From Gammaproteobacteria bacterium (GTDB lineage: Bacteria > Pseudomonadota > Gammaproteobacteria > Steroidobacterales > Steroidobacteraceae): a stretch of DNA of 57,230 bases. The stretch lies in contig JANYHD010000037.1 of assembly GCA_025359205.1 (NCBI GenBank), positions 1 through 57,230 of the forward strand. The letters run 5' to 3'. Under the pieces are notes generated by a model. That model saw nothing but the letters and a program-made list of their open reading frames with translations, was not told where the DNA came from and did no database searches. The position numbers and the translations under genes were made by a program. Below, piece after piece: positions 23,718 through 32,484 of this stretch (position 1 is the first letter of the stretch; every line of letters begins with the position of its first letter).

Positions 23718-25636
23718 GCAACAAGCCTACTGCGCAGAGCCCGCTACGGGTGCTGGTCGCCGACGACGAGCTCGCCGTACGCGAAGCCTATCGGCAGGTA
23801 TTCGGGGAGACCGATCTGCGCGCGGACCTGGATGCCATCCAGGACCTGCGTGCCCGCCTGTTCAAGACCACGGCCCCGGCCGGCAAGGCGCCATTCCGGC
23901 GTCCCAGTTTCGATGCCACGATTTGCAGCAGTGCCGCCGAGGTTGTCGGCGCGGTCACCGAAGCGCTCGCCGCTGGCAATCCGTTTCCAGTCGTGTTCCT
24001 CGACATGCGCATGCCGCCAGGTGAAGACGGCGCGTGGGCGGCGACGCGCATACGGGAAATTGATCCAGACGCCGAGATCGTCATCTGCACGGCATATTCG
24101 GACGTCGATCCCGCCAATATCGGCGGGCAGGTGCCGCCGCAGGAGAAGATCTCCTTCCTGCAAAAGCCCTTTCATCCGCATGAAGTGCGCCAGATGGCGG
24201 TCGCGCTGCACGCCAAGTGGCGCGCGGAGCGGCACATTGCCCGCCTCGCCTATTTCGACTCGCTCACGGGGCTTCCGAACCGCGAACACACGATGGCGCG
24301 CCTGGCGACCGTGCTGCAGCAGGCGACCGAGGGCGCCCATCGCTCCGCCCTGCTCTACATCGACCTCGACAACTTCAAGCGCATCAATGACACGCTCGGC
24401 CATAGTGCCGGCGACGAGTTGCTCAAGCAGTGCGCCGGGCGCCTGCGCGAGGCACTCGAAGGCCTCGGCGATTGCGGTCCGCAACGGCCCGGCGCCGGTG
24501 ATCTCGGACGCCTGGGTGGCGATGAATTCGTGGCCATGCTCCCGGAGATTTCCAGTCGCGACTCCGCCTCGGCGGCCGCCGACCGGATCATCATCGCCCT
24601 GCAGCAGCCCGTGCGCCTCGGCCATCACGAGATCGTGGTGACGCCCAGCGTGGGAATCGCGATCAGCCCCGATGACGGCACGGATGCAGCCACCCTGCTG
24701 CACAACTCCGACCTGGCGATGTACTTCTCCAAGCGCCGCGGACATGGCGCCTGGGCCTTCTACGATGCGACCATGAGCGATGGGGCGCTGCGCCGCCTGA
24801 CGATTGAAGGCAAGCTGCGCGGTGCGCTGGAACGCCAGGAGTTCAGCCTGCACTACCAGCCACAGTTCGAACTCGCCTCCGGCGCGCTCTCGGGTCTCGA
24901 GGCGCTGCTGCGCTGGACGCACCCGGAACTGGGCTCGGTACCAGTGCTCGAATTCATCGAGATTGCCGAGGACACCGGCCTGATCATACCGATCGGCGAA
25001 TGGGTGCTGCGCAGCGCCTGCGCCCAGGCGCGCCAGTGGCGCGACCAGGGACTGCCATTCGCGCACATTTCCGTCAACGTCTCGGGCACGCAGTTCCTGC
25101 AGCGCGACTTTCCGGAGCTGGTGGCGCGCGTGCTGCAGGAAACCGGCCTGGAGCCCAAGTGGATCGAACTCGAGATCACCGAGACGGTGGTCATGCGCGA
25201 TGAAGCCTGGGCCGAGAAGGCACTGGCGGGCCTGCGTGCCGTGGGCGTATCGCTGGCGATCGACGACTTCGGCATCGGCTATTCGAGCCTGGGGCGCCTG
25301 CGCCACCTGGCCGTGGACCGCCTCAAGGTCGATCGCTCCTTCGTCAGCAATCTCGAATCCGAGGTTCGCGACCGCTCGATTGCCAGCGCGATCATCAAGA
25401 TGTCGCGCACGCTCGGCATCGGCGTGGTCGCCGAGGGCGTCGAGACTTTCAACCAGATGCTCTACCTGCAGGAGCAGGAGTGCGAATCGGCCCAGGGTTA
25501 CCTGTTCAGCAGGCCGCTGCCGATTGCCGACGCCGAGGTGTTGCTGCGGCGCGTGGCCGCGAACGCCGATCTCAGCCGCACCGAGAAACTGCGGCGCCTC
25601 ACCGTCGAGGCGCCGGCCGAGGCTACCAAAGGCTGA
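23714..25636 (+). CDS. Response regulator with GGDEF and EAL domains
   Basis: 640 residues: receiver domain (D97 in VVFLDMRMP is the likely phosphate acceptor; acidic DDE at 17-19, K151 in LQKPF), diguanylate cyclase domain with intact GGDEF at 268-272, and an EAL phosphodiesterase domain with EAL at 396-398, ELEITE at 485-490, DDFG at 517-520 and K538. Both active sites look complete, so it could make or degrade c-di-GMP depending on phosphorylation. The allosteric I-site RxxD is absent (GAGD before GGDEF). The receiver carries an insertion of about 25 residues (LRARLFKTTAPAGKAP) between its first acidic cluster and D97. Translationally coupled to the kinase by a 4-base overlap. Confidence 0.93.
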   Translation: MSNKPTAQSPLRVLVADDELAVREAYRQVFGETDLRADLDAIQDLRARLFKTTAPAGKAPFRRPSFDATICSSAAEVVGAVTEALAAGNPFPVVFLDMRMPPGEDGAWAATRIREIDPDAEIVICTAYSDVDPANIGGQVPPQEKISFLQKPFHPHEVRQMAVALHAKWRAERHIARLAYFDSLTGLPNREHTMARLATVLQQATEGAHRSALLYIDLDNFKRINDTLGHSAGDELLKQCAGRLREALEGLGDCGPQRPGAGDLGRLGGDEFVAMLPEISSRDSASAAADRIIIALQQPVRLGHHEIVVTPSVGIAISPDDGTDAATLLHNSDLAMYFSKRRGHGAWAFYDATMSDGALRRLTIEGKLRGALERQEFSLHYQPQFELASGALSGLEALLRWTHPELGSVPVLEFIEIAEDTGLIIPIGEWVLRSACAQARQWRDQGLPFAHISVNVSGTQFLQRDFPELVARVLQETGLEPKWIELEITETVVMRDEAWAEKALAGLRAVGVSLAIDDFGIGYSSLGRLRHLAVDRLKVDRSFVSNLESEVRDRSIASAIIKMSRTLGIGVVAEGVETFNQMLYLQEQECESAQGYLFSRPLPIADAEVLLRRVAANADLSRTEKLRRLTVEAPAEATKG

Positions 25637-27698
25637 CGCGCTGCTCTGGTGACAGGTACATCTTGTCGCCGGGCTTGATGCCGAAGGCATCGTAAAAGGC
25701 CGGCTGGTTCATCAGCGGCAACTGGCCACGCAGCGCTTCGGGCGAATGCGGATCGGTCTTCATTTCCAGGATCGCCTCGTTGGTGCGGATCTTCTGCATC
25801 CAGATGTGTGTAAAACCCATGTAGAAGCGCTGGTCGCCGCTCAGGCCGTCGATCACCGGCGCGGGCTTGCCGCCCAGCGAAATCTGGTAGGCCTTGTAGG
25901 CGATCGCGAGGCCGGAATTGTCGGCGATGTTCTCGCCGAGCGTGAGTTCGCCGTTGACATGGAAGCCCGGCACCGGCTCATGCGCCGCGTATTGGGCCAC
26001 GAGCACCTTGGTCTTCGCCTTGAAGTGCTTGTAATCGTCCTGCGTGAACCAGCCAGGCGTGCCAAGCAGGTTGCCGTTGCCATCATACTGGCTGCCTTCG
26101 TCATCGAAGCCGTGGCTGATCTCGTGGCCGATGACCGCACCGATGCTGCCATAGTTGACCGCGTCATCCGCGGCCGGGTTGAACAGCGGCGGCCGCAACA
26201 CCGCGGCAGGGAACACGATCTCGTTCATCTCCGGGTTGTAGTAGGCGTTGACCGTCTGCGGTGTCATGAACCACTCGTTGCGATCGATCGGCTTGCCGAG
26301 CTTGTGCAGGTTGCGGTTGTATTCGAATTCGTGCGCGACCAGCACATTGCCCATCAGGTCGTCGTGGCTGGTGTGCAGCGCGCTGTAGTCGCGCCAGCTC
26401 GCCGGATAGCCAATCTTGGGCGTGAACTTCGCCAGTTTTTCCTTGGCCTTTTGTTTGGTCACAGGGCCCATCCAGTCCAGCTTGTCGATGTCCAGCCGGT
26501 ACGCCTCGAGCAGGTTTTTCACCAATTGATCCATACGCGCCTTGGATTCCGGCGGAAAGGTACGTGCCACGTAGATCTTGCCCAGGCCCTCACCAATCGA
26601 CTTCTCGACCAGGCCCACGGCGCGCTTCCAGCGCGGCCGGTTCTGCGGAACATCGCTCAGCGCCGTGCCGTAGAAAGCGAAATTCTCCTCCACGAAGGCC
26701 TTCGACAGGTACGGCGCCAGGTCACTGAGCAGGTGCCAGCGGAAATATACTTTCCATACCGGCAGCGGCGTGCTGGCCAGGATCGCGGCGAAACCCGTCA
26801 TGTAACTGGGCTGCTTGATCACCAGGTAGTCGGTTGCACCCGTGACGCCGGATGCGGCGAGGTATGCCGGCCAGTCAAAGCCCGGCGCCAGCATCGCCAG
26901 CTTGGCGAACTCGTACTTGTTGTAGGTCTTGACCGGATCGCGATTCGCGACCTTGGTCCACTGCACCTTTGCGAGCGCCGTCTCGAGCGCCATGATCTGC
27001 TGCGCTTCGCTCGCGGCACTCGTGTCGCCGGCGAGCTGCAGCATCTTCTGGACGTGCTGCAGGTATTGCTCGCGCGCCTGCTTGAGCTTGGCGTCATTCT
27101 GCAGGTAGTAGTCGCGATCGGGCAGCCCCAGGCCGTCCTGGCCCAGGTCGAACACATAACGGGTCGCGTCCTTGGCGTCCTGATGGACGTTGGGCGTGAA
27201 CGGCGCCGAGGCTCCGATGCGGTTGAAATGCGCGATCAGCGCGGCGATTGCCTGCTTGTCCTTGAGCGCCTCAATGGCGGCAAAGTCGTTCAACAGCGGC
27301 GACACCCCAAGCTTCTCGACCGCGTCCTCGTCCATGAAGCTGGCATACAGGTCGGCAATCTTCTGCTGGTCGGGATCAGCCGGATCAGCGTGCTTTTGCG
27401 AGCCCTCAATGATGTCGCGCGCCTGTTGCCGTGCGTCGTCGACTAATTTATCCCAGGGATCGTAGCTGACCTTGTCCGGCGGGATCTGGAAGCTCGCCAG
27501 CCACTTGCCATTGACGTGCTGGTAGAAATCATCCTGGAGACGCACGCTTGCATCGACGTACTGCAGCTCGATGCCGGAACCAAGAGCCGCAGGCTTGGCG
27601 GCGGCGGCCGCGCCCGTTGGCGCTTCCGCGGCAGTGGGTTGGCGGCCGCAGCCACAGAGCAGCGCGGCGATCGCAAGCGGCAGGATCAGGTTCTTCAT
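25623..27698 (-). CDS. Lipid-anchored M13 family metallopeptidase
   Basis: 691 residues. Signal ending LLCGCGRQPTAAE gives a lipobox cysteine, so the enzyme is probably tethered in the envelope. M13_N domain (DDFYQHVNGKWLASFQIP), zinc motif HEISH near residue 524 with GFDDEGSQYDGNGN after it, and third ligand Glu in GENIADNSGL. The C-terminus ends SPEQRVSLW with an aromatic tail typical of M13. It would cleave short peptides. It is convergent with the GGDEF-EAL gene: the two coding ends overlap by 14 bases. A related soluble enzyme is at 15855-17888. Confidence 0.93.
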   Translation of the reverse strand: MKNLILPLAIAALLCGCGRQPTAAEAPTGAAAAAKPAALGSGIELQYVDASVRLQDDFYQHVNGKWLASFQIPPDKVSYDPWDKLVDDARQQARDIIEGSQKHADPADPDQQKIADLYASFMDEDAVEKLGVSPLLNDFAAIEALKDKQAIAALIAHFNRIGASAPFTPNVHQDAKDATRYVFDLGQDGLGLPDRDYYLQNDAKLKQAREQYLQHVQKMLQLAGDTSAASEAQQIMALETALAKVQWTKVANRDPVKTYNKYEFAKLAMLAPGFDWPAYLAASGVTGATDYLVIKQPSYMTGFAAILASTPLPVWKVYFRWHLLSDLAPYLSKAFVEENFAFYGTALSDVPQNRPRWKRAVGLVEKSIGEGLGKIYVARTFPPESKARMDQLVKNLLEAYRLDIDKLDWMGPVTKQKAKEKLAKFTPKIGYPASWRDYSALHTSHDDLMGNVLVAHEFEYNRNLHKLGKPIDRNEWFMTPQTVNAYYNPEMNEIVFPAAVLRPPLFNPAADDAVNYGSIGAVIGHEISHGFDDEGSQYDGNGNLLGTPGWFTQDDYKHFKAKTKVLVAQYAAHEPVPGFHVNGELTLGENIADNSGLAIAYKAYQISLGGKPAPVIDGLSGDQRFYMGFTHIWMQKIRTNEAILEMKTDPHSPEALRGQLPLMNQPAFYDAFGIKPGDKMYLSPEQRVSLW

Positions 27699-27749
27699 CA
27701 GCTTCCCCGTATATTCAGTTCGTCCGCAGCGGCATATGTTCCCACAAAA

Positions 27750-29819
27750 TCAGGCCGACCGGATCAGCACGCGCTCGCGGCGCGGCGCCAACTCCGGCCC
27801 GTCCAGCTCGCGCGCGGCCCGATGGCCGGAATACACGGCGTGCGCGATCAGGGCTGGGGCCTGGCAGTCACCGATACGCCGTATGCGGGACCCGCCGGCA
27901 TGCCCGCCAGCGTCCCGCCCTACATCCTGGCTATCATCGACACCCTCGCCGACCAGCTCTCGATACAGCGCTTCATCGGGCTCGCGCGCCGTGACCAGCA
28001 CCACGGCCGTCGTGGCACAGCGCCTCGACTTGCCGCTGAAGATGCAGGCCAACGTGGCCGTGGCGCCATCGAAGCCGTCGAGGTAGGTATTGACCTCGAT
28101 ATCAATGCCAAGCTCGAGCAGCGCGCGCTGCGTACGCTCCTGTTCCTGCGTGTAGAGGCTCCAGGCGCCGACGCGGCCCTCGGTCGTGACGTAGCGCACG
28201 CGCGCGCCGGCGGCGGCCAACTGTTGCGCCAGCACCGGCCCCATGTAGTAGTGGTCGTCGTCGAACACGAGCACTTCGCCCGCGGGCAGCTTGCCATCCA
28301 TGAGGTCGTCGGGCGTAAAGACACCCAATTCAGCCAGCGTGGCGATCGGTCGCGCGTGCCAGCGCCCGATGCCATCGCGCCGCCAGCGTGCCCCGGTTGC
28401 AATCAGCACGTGGTCGGCGCCGAATTCCCGCACCTCGGCGGCGCTCAGGCGATTGCCCAGGTACAGCGTGACGTTCGGCATGCGGCTGATCTGTCCGAGG
28501 CGGTAGTCGCGCACCCGCGCCCATTCCGCGAGACCCGGCAAGCGGCTCTCGCGCGTGACGCGGCCGCCGGCTGCATTGGCGGCATCCGCCAGCGCGACGG
28601 TGTAGCCGCGCTTGCCGAGCATCTGCGCAGCCTCGAGCCCTGCCGGCCCGGCGCCAACGATCAACACCGAACCGCCGTCTCCCGGTGGGACCCTTTCCGG
28701 ATGCCAGCCCGAGCGCCACTCCTCGCCCATGGTGGGGTTCTGCGTGCAGCGCAGCGCCGAGCCGCGAAAATTATTCGAATAGCAGATGTTGCAACCGATG
28801 CACTCACGGATGTCCTCGATCCGGTCCTCGCGAATCTTGTTGGGCAGGAACGGATCTGCGATCGACGGGCGCGCGGCGCCGATGAAGTCGAGCACGCCGC
28901 GCTGCAGCTGGCCCAGCATCGCATCGGGCGAAGTGAAGCGGCCTACGCACACCACGGGCTTGCCCGTTACGCGCCGCACGTAAGTCACACGGTCTTCGAG
29001 CGCGCCCTGGCGCACGAAACGGGAGGAACCCATTTCCTCGTCGTAGTCGGCCAGCACCACGTCCCACAGGTCTGGCATGTGGCCGAGCGCAGCCACGACA
29101 TCCTGGGCCTCCGCTTCGCTCAGGTGCTCATCACCATGTCCATTGGCCGCAAAGCGGGTCGCGATCGCGCATCGATCACCGACCGCGGTCCGGGTTTCGT
29201 CCAGCAGTTCGCGCATCAGGCGCATGCGGTTATCGAGCGAGCCACCGTATTCGTCGCTACGCTCGTTGTAGCTGCGCGAGAGGAACTCCGCGACCAGGTA
29301 ACCGTGGCTCGGATACACGTAGATGATATCGAACCCCGCTCGCTTCGCACGCAGCGCGGCCTCGAGGTGCCAGCGGCGGAACGCGCGGATGTCGCGCCGA
29401 TCCATGCGCTGCGACTGGATCGGGTCCGTGCGCGAGAGCGCCGAGCGGACGCCGTAGGTCGGCTCGCGGCTCGCCAGGTTCGCGACGTAGCTGCCGCCGT
29501 GCCAGAGTTCGATGCCGGCCAACGCACCATGCGCATGCAACGCATCGGCCATAGCCGCGAGGTTACCAATGTCGCCGTCGTCCCAGATCGAAGCAAAGGG
29601 GTACGGATGATCGTCTGAACTGGGGTGTATCGAGCAGTACTCGGTGCAGACCACGCCCCAGCCGCCCTCCGCCTTCATCGCGCGCATGCCCACCAGCGTC
29701 TGCGGCAAGGCGTGGCCCATGCCAGTGCAATGTGGCACCTGATAGAATCGGTTGGGCGCTGTGACCGGCCCGATCTTCACGCTTTCGAACAGCCTGGCGT
29801 AGCGCGACGTTTCTGACAT
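27750..29819 (-). CDS. Trimethylamine dehydrogenase-like flavoprotein
   Basis: 689 residues from the ATG at 29819 (earlier starts would run into the divergent gene). The old-yellow-enzyme barrel has NRFYQVPHC with C31 matching the Cys that binds FMN covalently in trimethylamine and dimethylamine dehydrogenases, and TEYCSIHP. A 4Fe-4S site CIGCNICYSNNFRGSALRC follows, then FAD/ADP domains (SVLIVGAGPAGLEAAQML) and LIATGARWRRDG. These enzymes oxidatively demethylate amines, releasing formaldehyde, and pass electrons to ETF. The segment where TMADH has EWGED reads YDEEMG here, so one substrate-cage aromatic seems lost and the substrate may differ. Divergent from the MttB-like gene 66 bp away. Confidence 0.85.
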   Translation of the reverse strand: MSETSRYARLFESVKIGPVTAPNRFYQVPHCTGMGHALPQTLVGMRAMKAEGGWGVVCTEYCSIHPSSDDHPYPFASIWDDGDIGNLAAMADALHAHGALAGIELWHGGSYVANLASREPTYGVRSALSRTDPIQSQRMDRRDIRAFRRWHLEAALRAKRAGFDIIYVYPSHGYLVAEFLSRSYNERSDEYGGSLDNRMRLMRELLDETRTAVGDRCAIATRFAANGHGDEHLSEAEAQDVVAALGHMPDLWDVVLADYDEEMGSSRFVRQGALEDRVTYVRRVTGKPVVCVGRFTSPDAMLGQLQRGVLDFIGAARPSIADPFLPNKIREDRIEDIRECIGCNICYSNNFRGSALRCTQNPTMGEEWRSGWHPERVPPGDGGSVLIVGAGPAGLEAAQMLGKRGYTVALADAANAAGGRVTRESRLPGLAEWARVRDYRLGQISRMPNVTLYLGNRLSAAEVREFGADHVLIATGARWRRDGIGRWHARPIATLAELGVFTPDDLMDGKLPAGEVLVFDDDHYYMGPVLAQQLAAAGARVRYVTTEGRVGAWSLYTQEQERTQRALLELGIDIEVNTYLDGFDGATATLACIFSGKSRRCATTAVVLVTAREPDEALYRELVGEGVDDSQDVGRDAGGHAGGSRIRRIGDCQAPALIAHAVYSGHRAARELDGPELAPRRERVLIRSA

Positions 29820-29885
29820 GCTGGAGTCCGTAGTTTCCGTAATGGCGCAGCCGCGGCTGGCGGCGTAGTTTGCCATGGAGCTTGC

Positions 29886-31403
29886 ATGCACGCCGAATCA
29901 AACCGCCCGCGCCGGCGCCAGCCGCGCCCCGATCCGCCCCGTCGCGAGGATCCGGGCCTGCACCATGGTCTTACGGCGCCCTATGACCCGCTCGCGCCCG
30001 GCGCCGCACGAGCGCTCATCGACGCAGCGCTGACACTGCTGGCGGAAGTCGGCGTGGCCTTCGACACCGACACTGAAGCGCCCTCGCTGTTCGCTGCCGG
30101 TGGCTGCGAGGTTGCGACCGATGGCGTCGTGCGCATTCCGCGTCCCGTGATTGAGCGCGCGCTGGCCTCGGTGGCGAAGCAGGCGCGACTGTGGGACCGC
30201 GACGGCGCACGCAGCATCCTGCTCGATTGCCAGCACACCTGGTTCTTCCCGGGCATGACCTGCATCAAGGTTTACGATCTTGAATCCGGCGAGCGCCGCG
30301 AGAGCACGGCGGACGATCTCGCGGCAATCACGCGCGTGGCCGACGCGCTGCCCAACATCGACGGCGTCTGTGTCGCCTGCAAGGACATCCCGCACTCGGA
30401 TATCCACGGCGAGATCGGCGAGTTCGCGATACTAACGAACAACACGCGCAAGCCGCTGGAATTCCTGTGTGAGCACGCCGCTTCCTTCGGGGCGGCGATC
30501 GAGATGGCGGCGGCGATCCGTGGTGGCCGCGAGCAACTGGCCGCGAAGCCCTATTTCCTGCAGATCATCACGCCGCTGCCGCTCAACTACGCCCGTACGC
30601 ACATCGAACAGCTGCTGCTCGCAGCACGCAGCGGAATTCCGGCCAGCGTCGGCACGCTGCCGATTGGCGGCGCATCCTCTCCCATCACCGTCGCCGGTTG
30701 CATCGCGCAGAGCCTGGCCACCGATTTCGCCGGTATGACGCTCGCGCAACTCGCGCGCCGCGGTTCATTCGTGATCGGCAGCTCCGACGTCAGTTTCATG
30801 GAGCCGGCGACCGGCAGCATCGGCAATTTCGTGCAGGCTTCGCTCGCCGACATGCTGATGTGCCAGCTGCGCCGCGAGCTTGGCCTCCCCTCATTCACAG
30901 GGCTGGGCGGCCAGTCCGTGTCGCGCCGCTTCAACCAGGACGCGGTCTGGGAAATATCCTCGAACATGATGCAGGCCTTCTACAGCCGGCCGGCCAGCTG
31001 TGATTACCTGGGCTCGCTTGACGAAGGCATCACTTATTCGCTGCACTCGCTGCTGTTGTGCGACGACCTCGCCGGCCTGCTGCGGAGCCTCTGGCAGGGT
31101 GTCCGCATCGATGAGGACACGCTGGCGCTGTCACAGGCCATGTCGGTCGGGCCGCGCGGCAATTACCTCGCGCTCGATCACACCGCGAGCCATTGCCGCG
31201 AACAGCTTTGGCCGACACGCTATTTCGGGCCGCACATCCCCACCTCCATGAGCTCGCAGCCCGACCTCGAGCTGCATGCGCGCATCGATGCCGACCTGCG
31301 CCGCATCCTCGCGACGCACCGGGTCGAGCCGCTTGCGCACGCCGTGCGCGGCGAGCTGGATGCGATCCGCGCCCGCTTCGCCGCGAGCTACCGCCCCGAG
31401 TGA
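29886..31403 (+). CDS. MttB-family corrinoid methyltransferase homologue (non-pyrrolysine)
   Basis: 505 residues resembling trimethylamine methyltransferase MttB: LLAEVGVAFDTDTEAPSLFA, RIPRPVIERALASV, TLPIGGASSPITVAG and LAQLARRGSFVIGS are recognisable. True MttB carries pyrrolysine at an in-frame amber codon near the middle; this frame has none, so it belongs to the non-Pyl group that includes glycine-betaine and related quaternary-amine demethylases. Those pass a methyl group to a corrinoid protein, but no corrinoid-protein or MtgA-type gene is seen here. It is divergent from the TMADH-like gene and followed by trmO. A role in methylated-amine use is inferred from the pairing. Confidence 0.82.
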   Translation: MHAESNRPRRRQPRPDPPRREDPGLHHGLTAPYDPLAPGAARALIDAALTLLAEVGVAFDTDTEAPSLFAAGGCEVATDGVVRIPRPVIERALASVAKQARLWDRDGARSILLDCQHTWFFPGMTCIKVYDLESGERRESTADDLAAITRVADALPNIDGVCVACKDIPHSDIHGEIGEFAILTNNTRKPLEFLCEHAASFGAAIEMAAAIRGGREQLAAKPYFLQIITPLPLNYARTHIEQLLLAARSGIPASVGTLPIGGASSPITVAGCIAQSLATDFAGMTLAQLARRGSFVIGSSDVSFMEPATGSIGNFVQASLADMLMCQLRRELGLPSFTGLGGQSVSRRFNQDAVWEISSNMMQAFYSRPASCDYLGSLDEGITYSLHSLLLCDDLAGLLRSLWQGVRIDEDTLALSQAMSVGPRGNYLALDHTASHCREQLWPTRYFGPHIPTSMSSQPDLELHARIDADLRRILATHRVEPLAHAVRGELDAIRARFAASYRPE

Positions 31404-31450
31404 GCGCGCGCCGCGGCAAGGCCGCTTCCCACACCGGGAGCGAAGCCACA

Positions 31451-32308
31451 GTGTCGCTGGAGCCCATCGGCTACGTGCGCGCCCCGCAGGAATCCAAGGT
31501 CGAAGCCGCGCGCCAACCCGTCGCCGCCACCGGCATGCGCGGCCGCATCGAACTACTCCCGGGGCGAAACTTCGAGCACGCCCTGGATGACCTGGCGGGC
31601 TGGGAGTACATCTGGGTCATCTTCCGCTTTCATCTCAACGAAGGCTGGCGGCCCAAGGTGCTGCCGCCACGCAGCACGACCGGCCGCAAGGGCGTGTTCG
31701 CCACGCGCTCGCCCCATCGTCCGAACGCCCTCGGCCTGTCGGCCGTGCGGCTGGAGCGCGTCGATGGACTGACTTTGCATGTGGGCGAGCACGACATGCT
31801 TGATGGCACACCGGTGCTCGACATCAAGCCCTACGTCGCCTACACGGATGCGCATCCGGCCGCCCGCAGCGGCTGGCTGGAGGATGCGGCCAGCATGCCG
31901 AGCGCAATCGCCTCAACCGTGCCCACCGCCGGGGCCGCACCCGCGGATCCGATTCCACGCTACGCAGTGCTGATGGATCCGCTGGCTGCACAACAAGCCG
32001 CGTGGATCGAATCGCGCACCGGCCTCGCCATCGCTGAGCGCATCCGCGCCACGCTGGCTCTCGGACCCGAACCGCACCCATACCGGCGCATCCGCCGCGA
32101 AGGTGATGCGCTTCGACTGGCGGTCAAGGAATGGCGGGTTCGATTCACGGTCACGGGTCGCGCCGTGCGCGTGACGGAAATCCACTCGGGTTACCGCGCC
32201 ACGCAGCTCGCCGCCGCGCAAGGAGACGCGCGCCTGCTGCAGGCGCACCGCGAATTCGTGACGCACTACGCCGCGACCGGTCGCGCCAGCTCGCCAGTGA
32301 ACCCTTGA
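31451..32308 (+). CDS. trmO: tRNA (t6A37) methyltransferase TrmO/TsaA family
   Basis: About 285 residues. Family motifs EPIGYVRAP, RGRIELLPGRNFEHALDDL, FATRSPHRPNALGLSAVRLE and LLDGTPVLDIKPY-type (here MLDGTPVLDIKPYVAYTD) are all present; the enzyme uses S-adenosylmethionine to methylate N6-threonylcarbamoyladenosine at position 37 of tRNA. The start is chosen at the GTG at 31451, with GGGAG ten bases upstream and the usual distance to IGYVR. An in-frame GTG at 31400 overlapping the mttB-like stop (GTGA) is possible and would couple the two genes. Its place here is probably incidental to amine metabolism. Confidence 0.88.
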   Translation: MSLEPIGYVRAPQESKVEAARQPVAATGMRGRIELLPGRNFEHALDDLAGWEYIWVIFRFHLNEGWRPKVLPPRSTTGRKGVFATRSPHRPNALGLSAVRLERVDGLTLHVGEHDMLDGTPVLDIKPYVAYTDAHPAARSGWLEDAASMPSAIASTVPTAGAAPADPIPRYAVLMDPLAAQQAAWIESRTGLAIAERIRATLALGPEPHPYRRIRREGDALRLAVKEWRVRFTVTGRAVRVTEIHSGYRATQLAAAQGDARLLQAHREFVTHYAATGRASSPVNP

Positions 32309-32484
32309 GATATGTCCACTTCTGCGCGATGTCGAAACCACCTGGCAGACAGAGCTTGCGGCGCAACGTGCCGGCGCAGGCTGACCATCAACCGTGATAG
32401 ATTTGCCGCGGCGTAGTGAAATCGGGGGCGCGCAGAACCCGCGCGGGAAATTCCCGTGCCGCGTTCGGCGGCGAGGAATGCGTC

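Noticed and set aside
25746-29618. Two very long open frames (566 and 700 codons) opposite the M13 peptidase and TMADH-like genes
   Set aside because: Both are mirror images of strongly supported genes, with the Arg/His/Val-rich composition typical of antisense frames.
29886-31403. Pyrrolysine use in the MttB homologue
   Set aside because: The frame is continuous with no internal TAG, and TAG ends several ordinary genes here (for example infA and gspC), so genome-wide amber recoding is unlikely.
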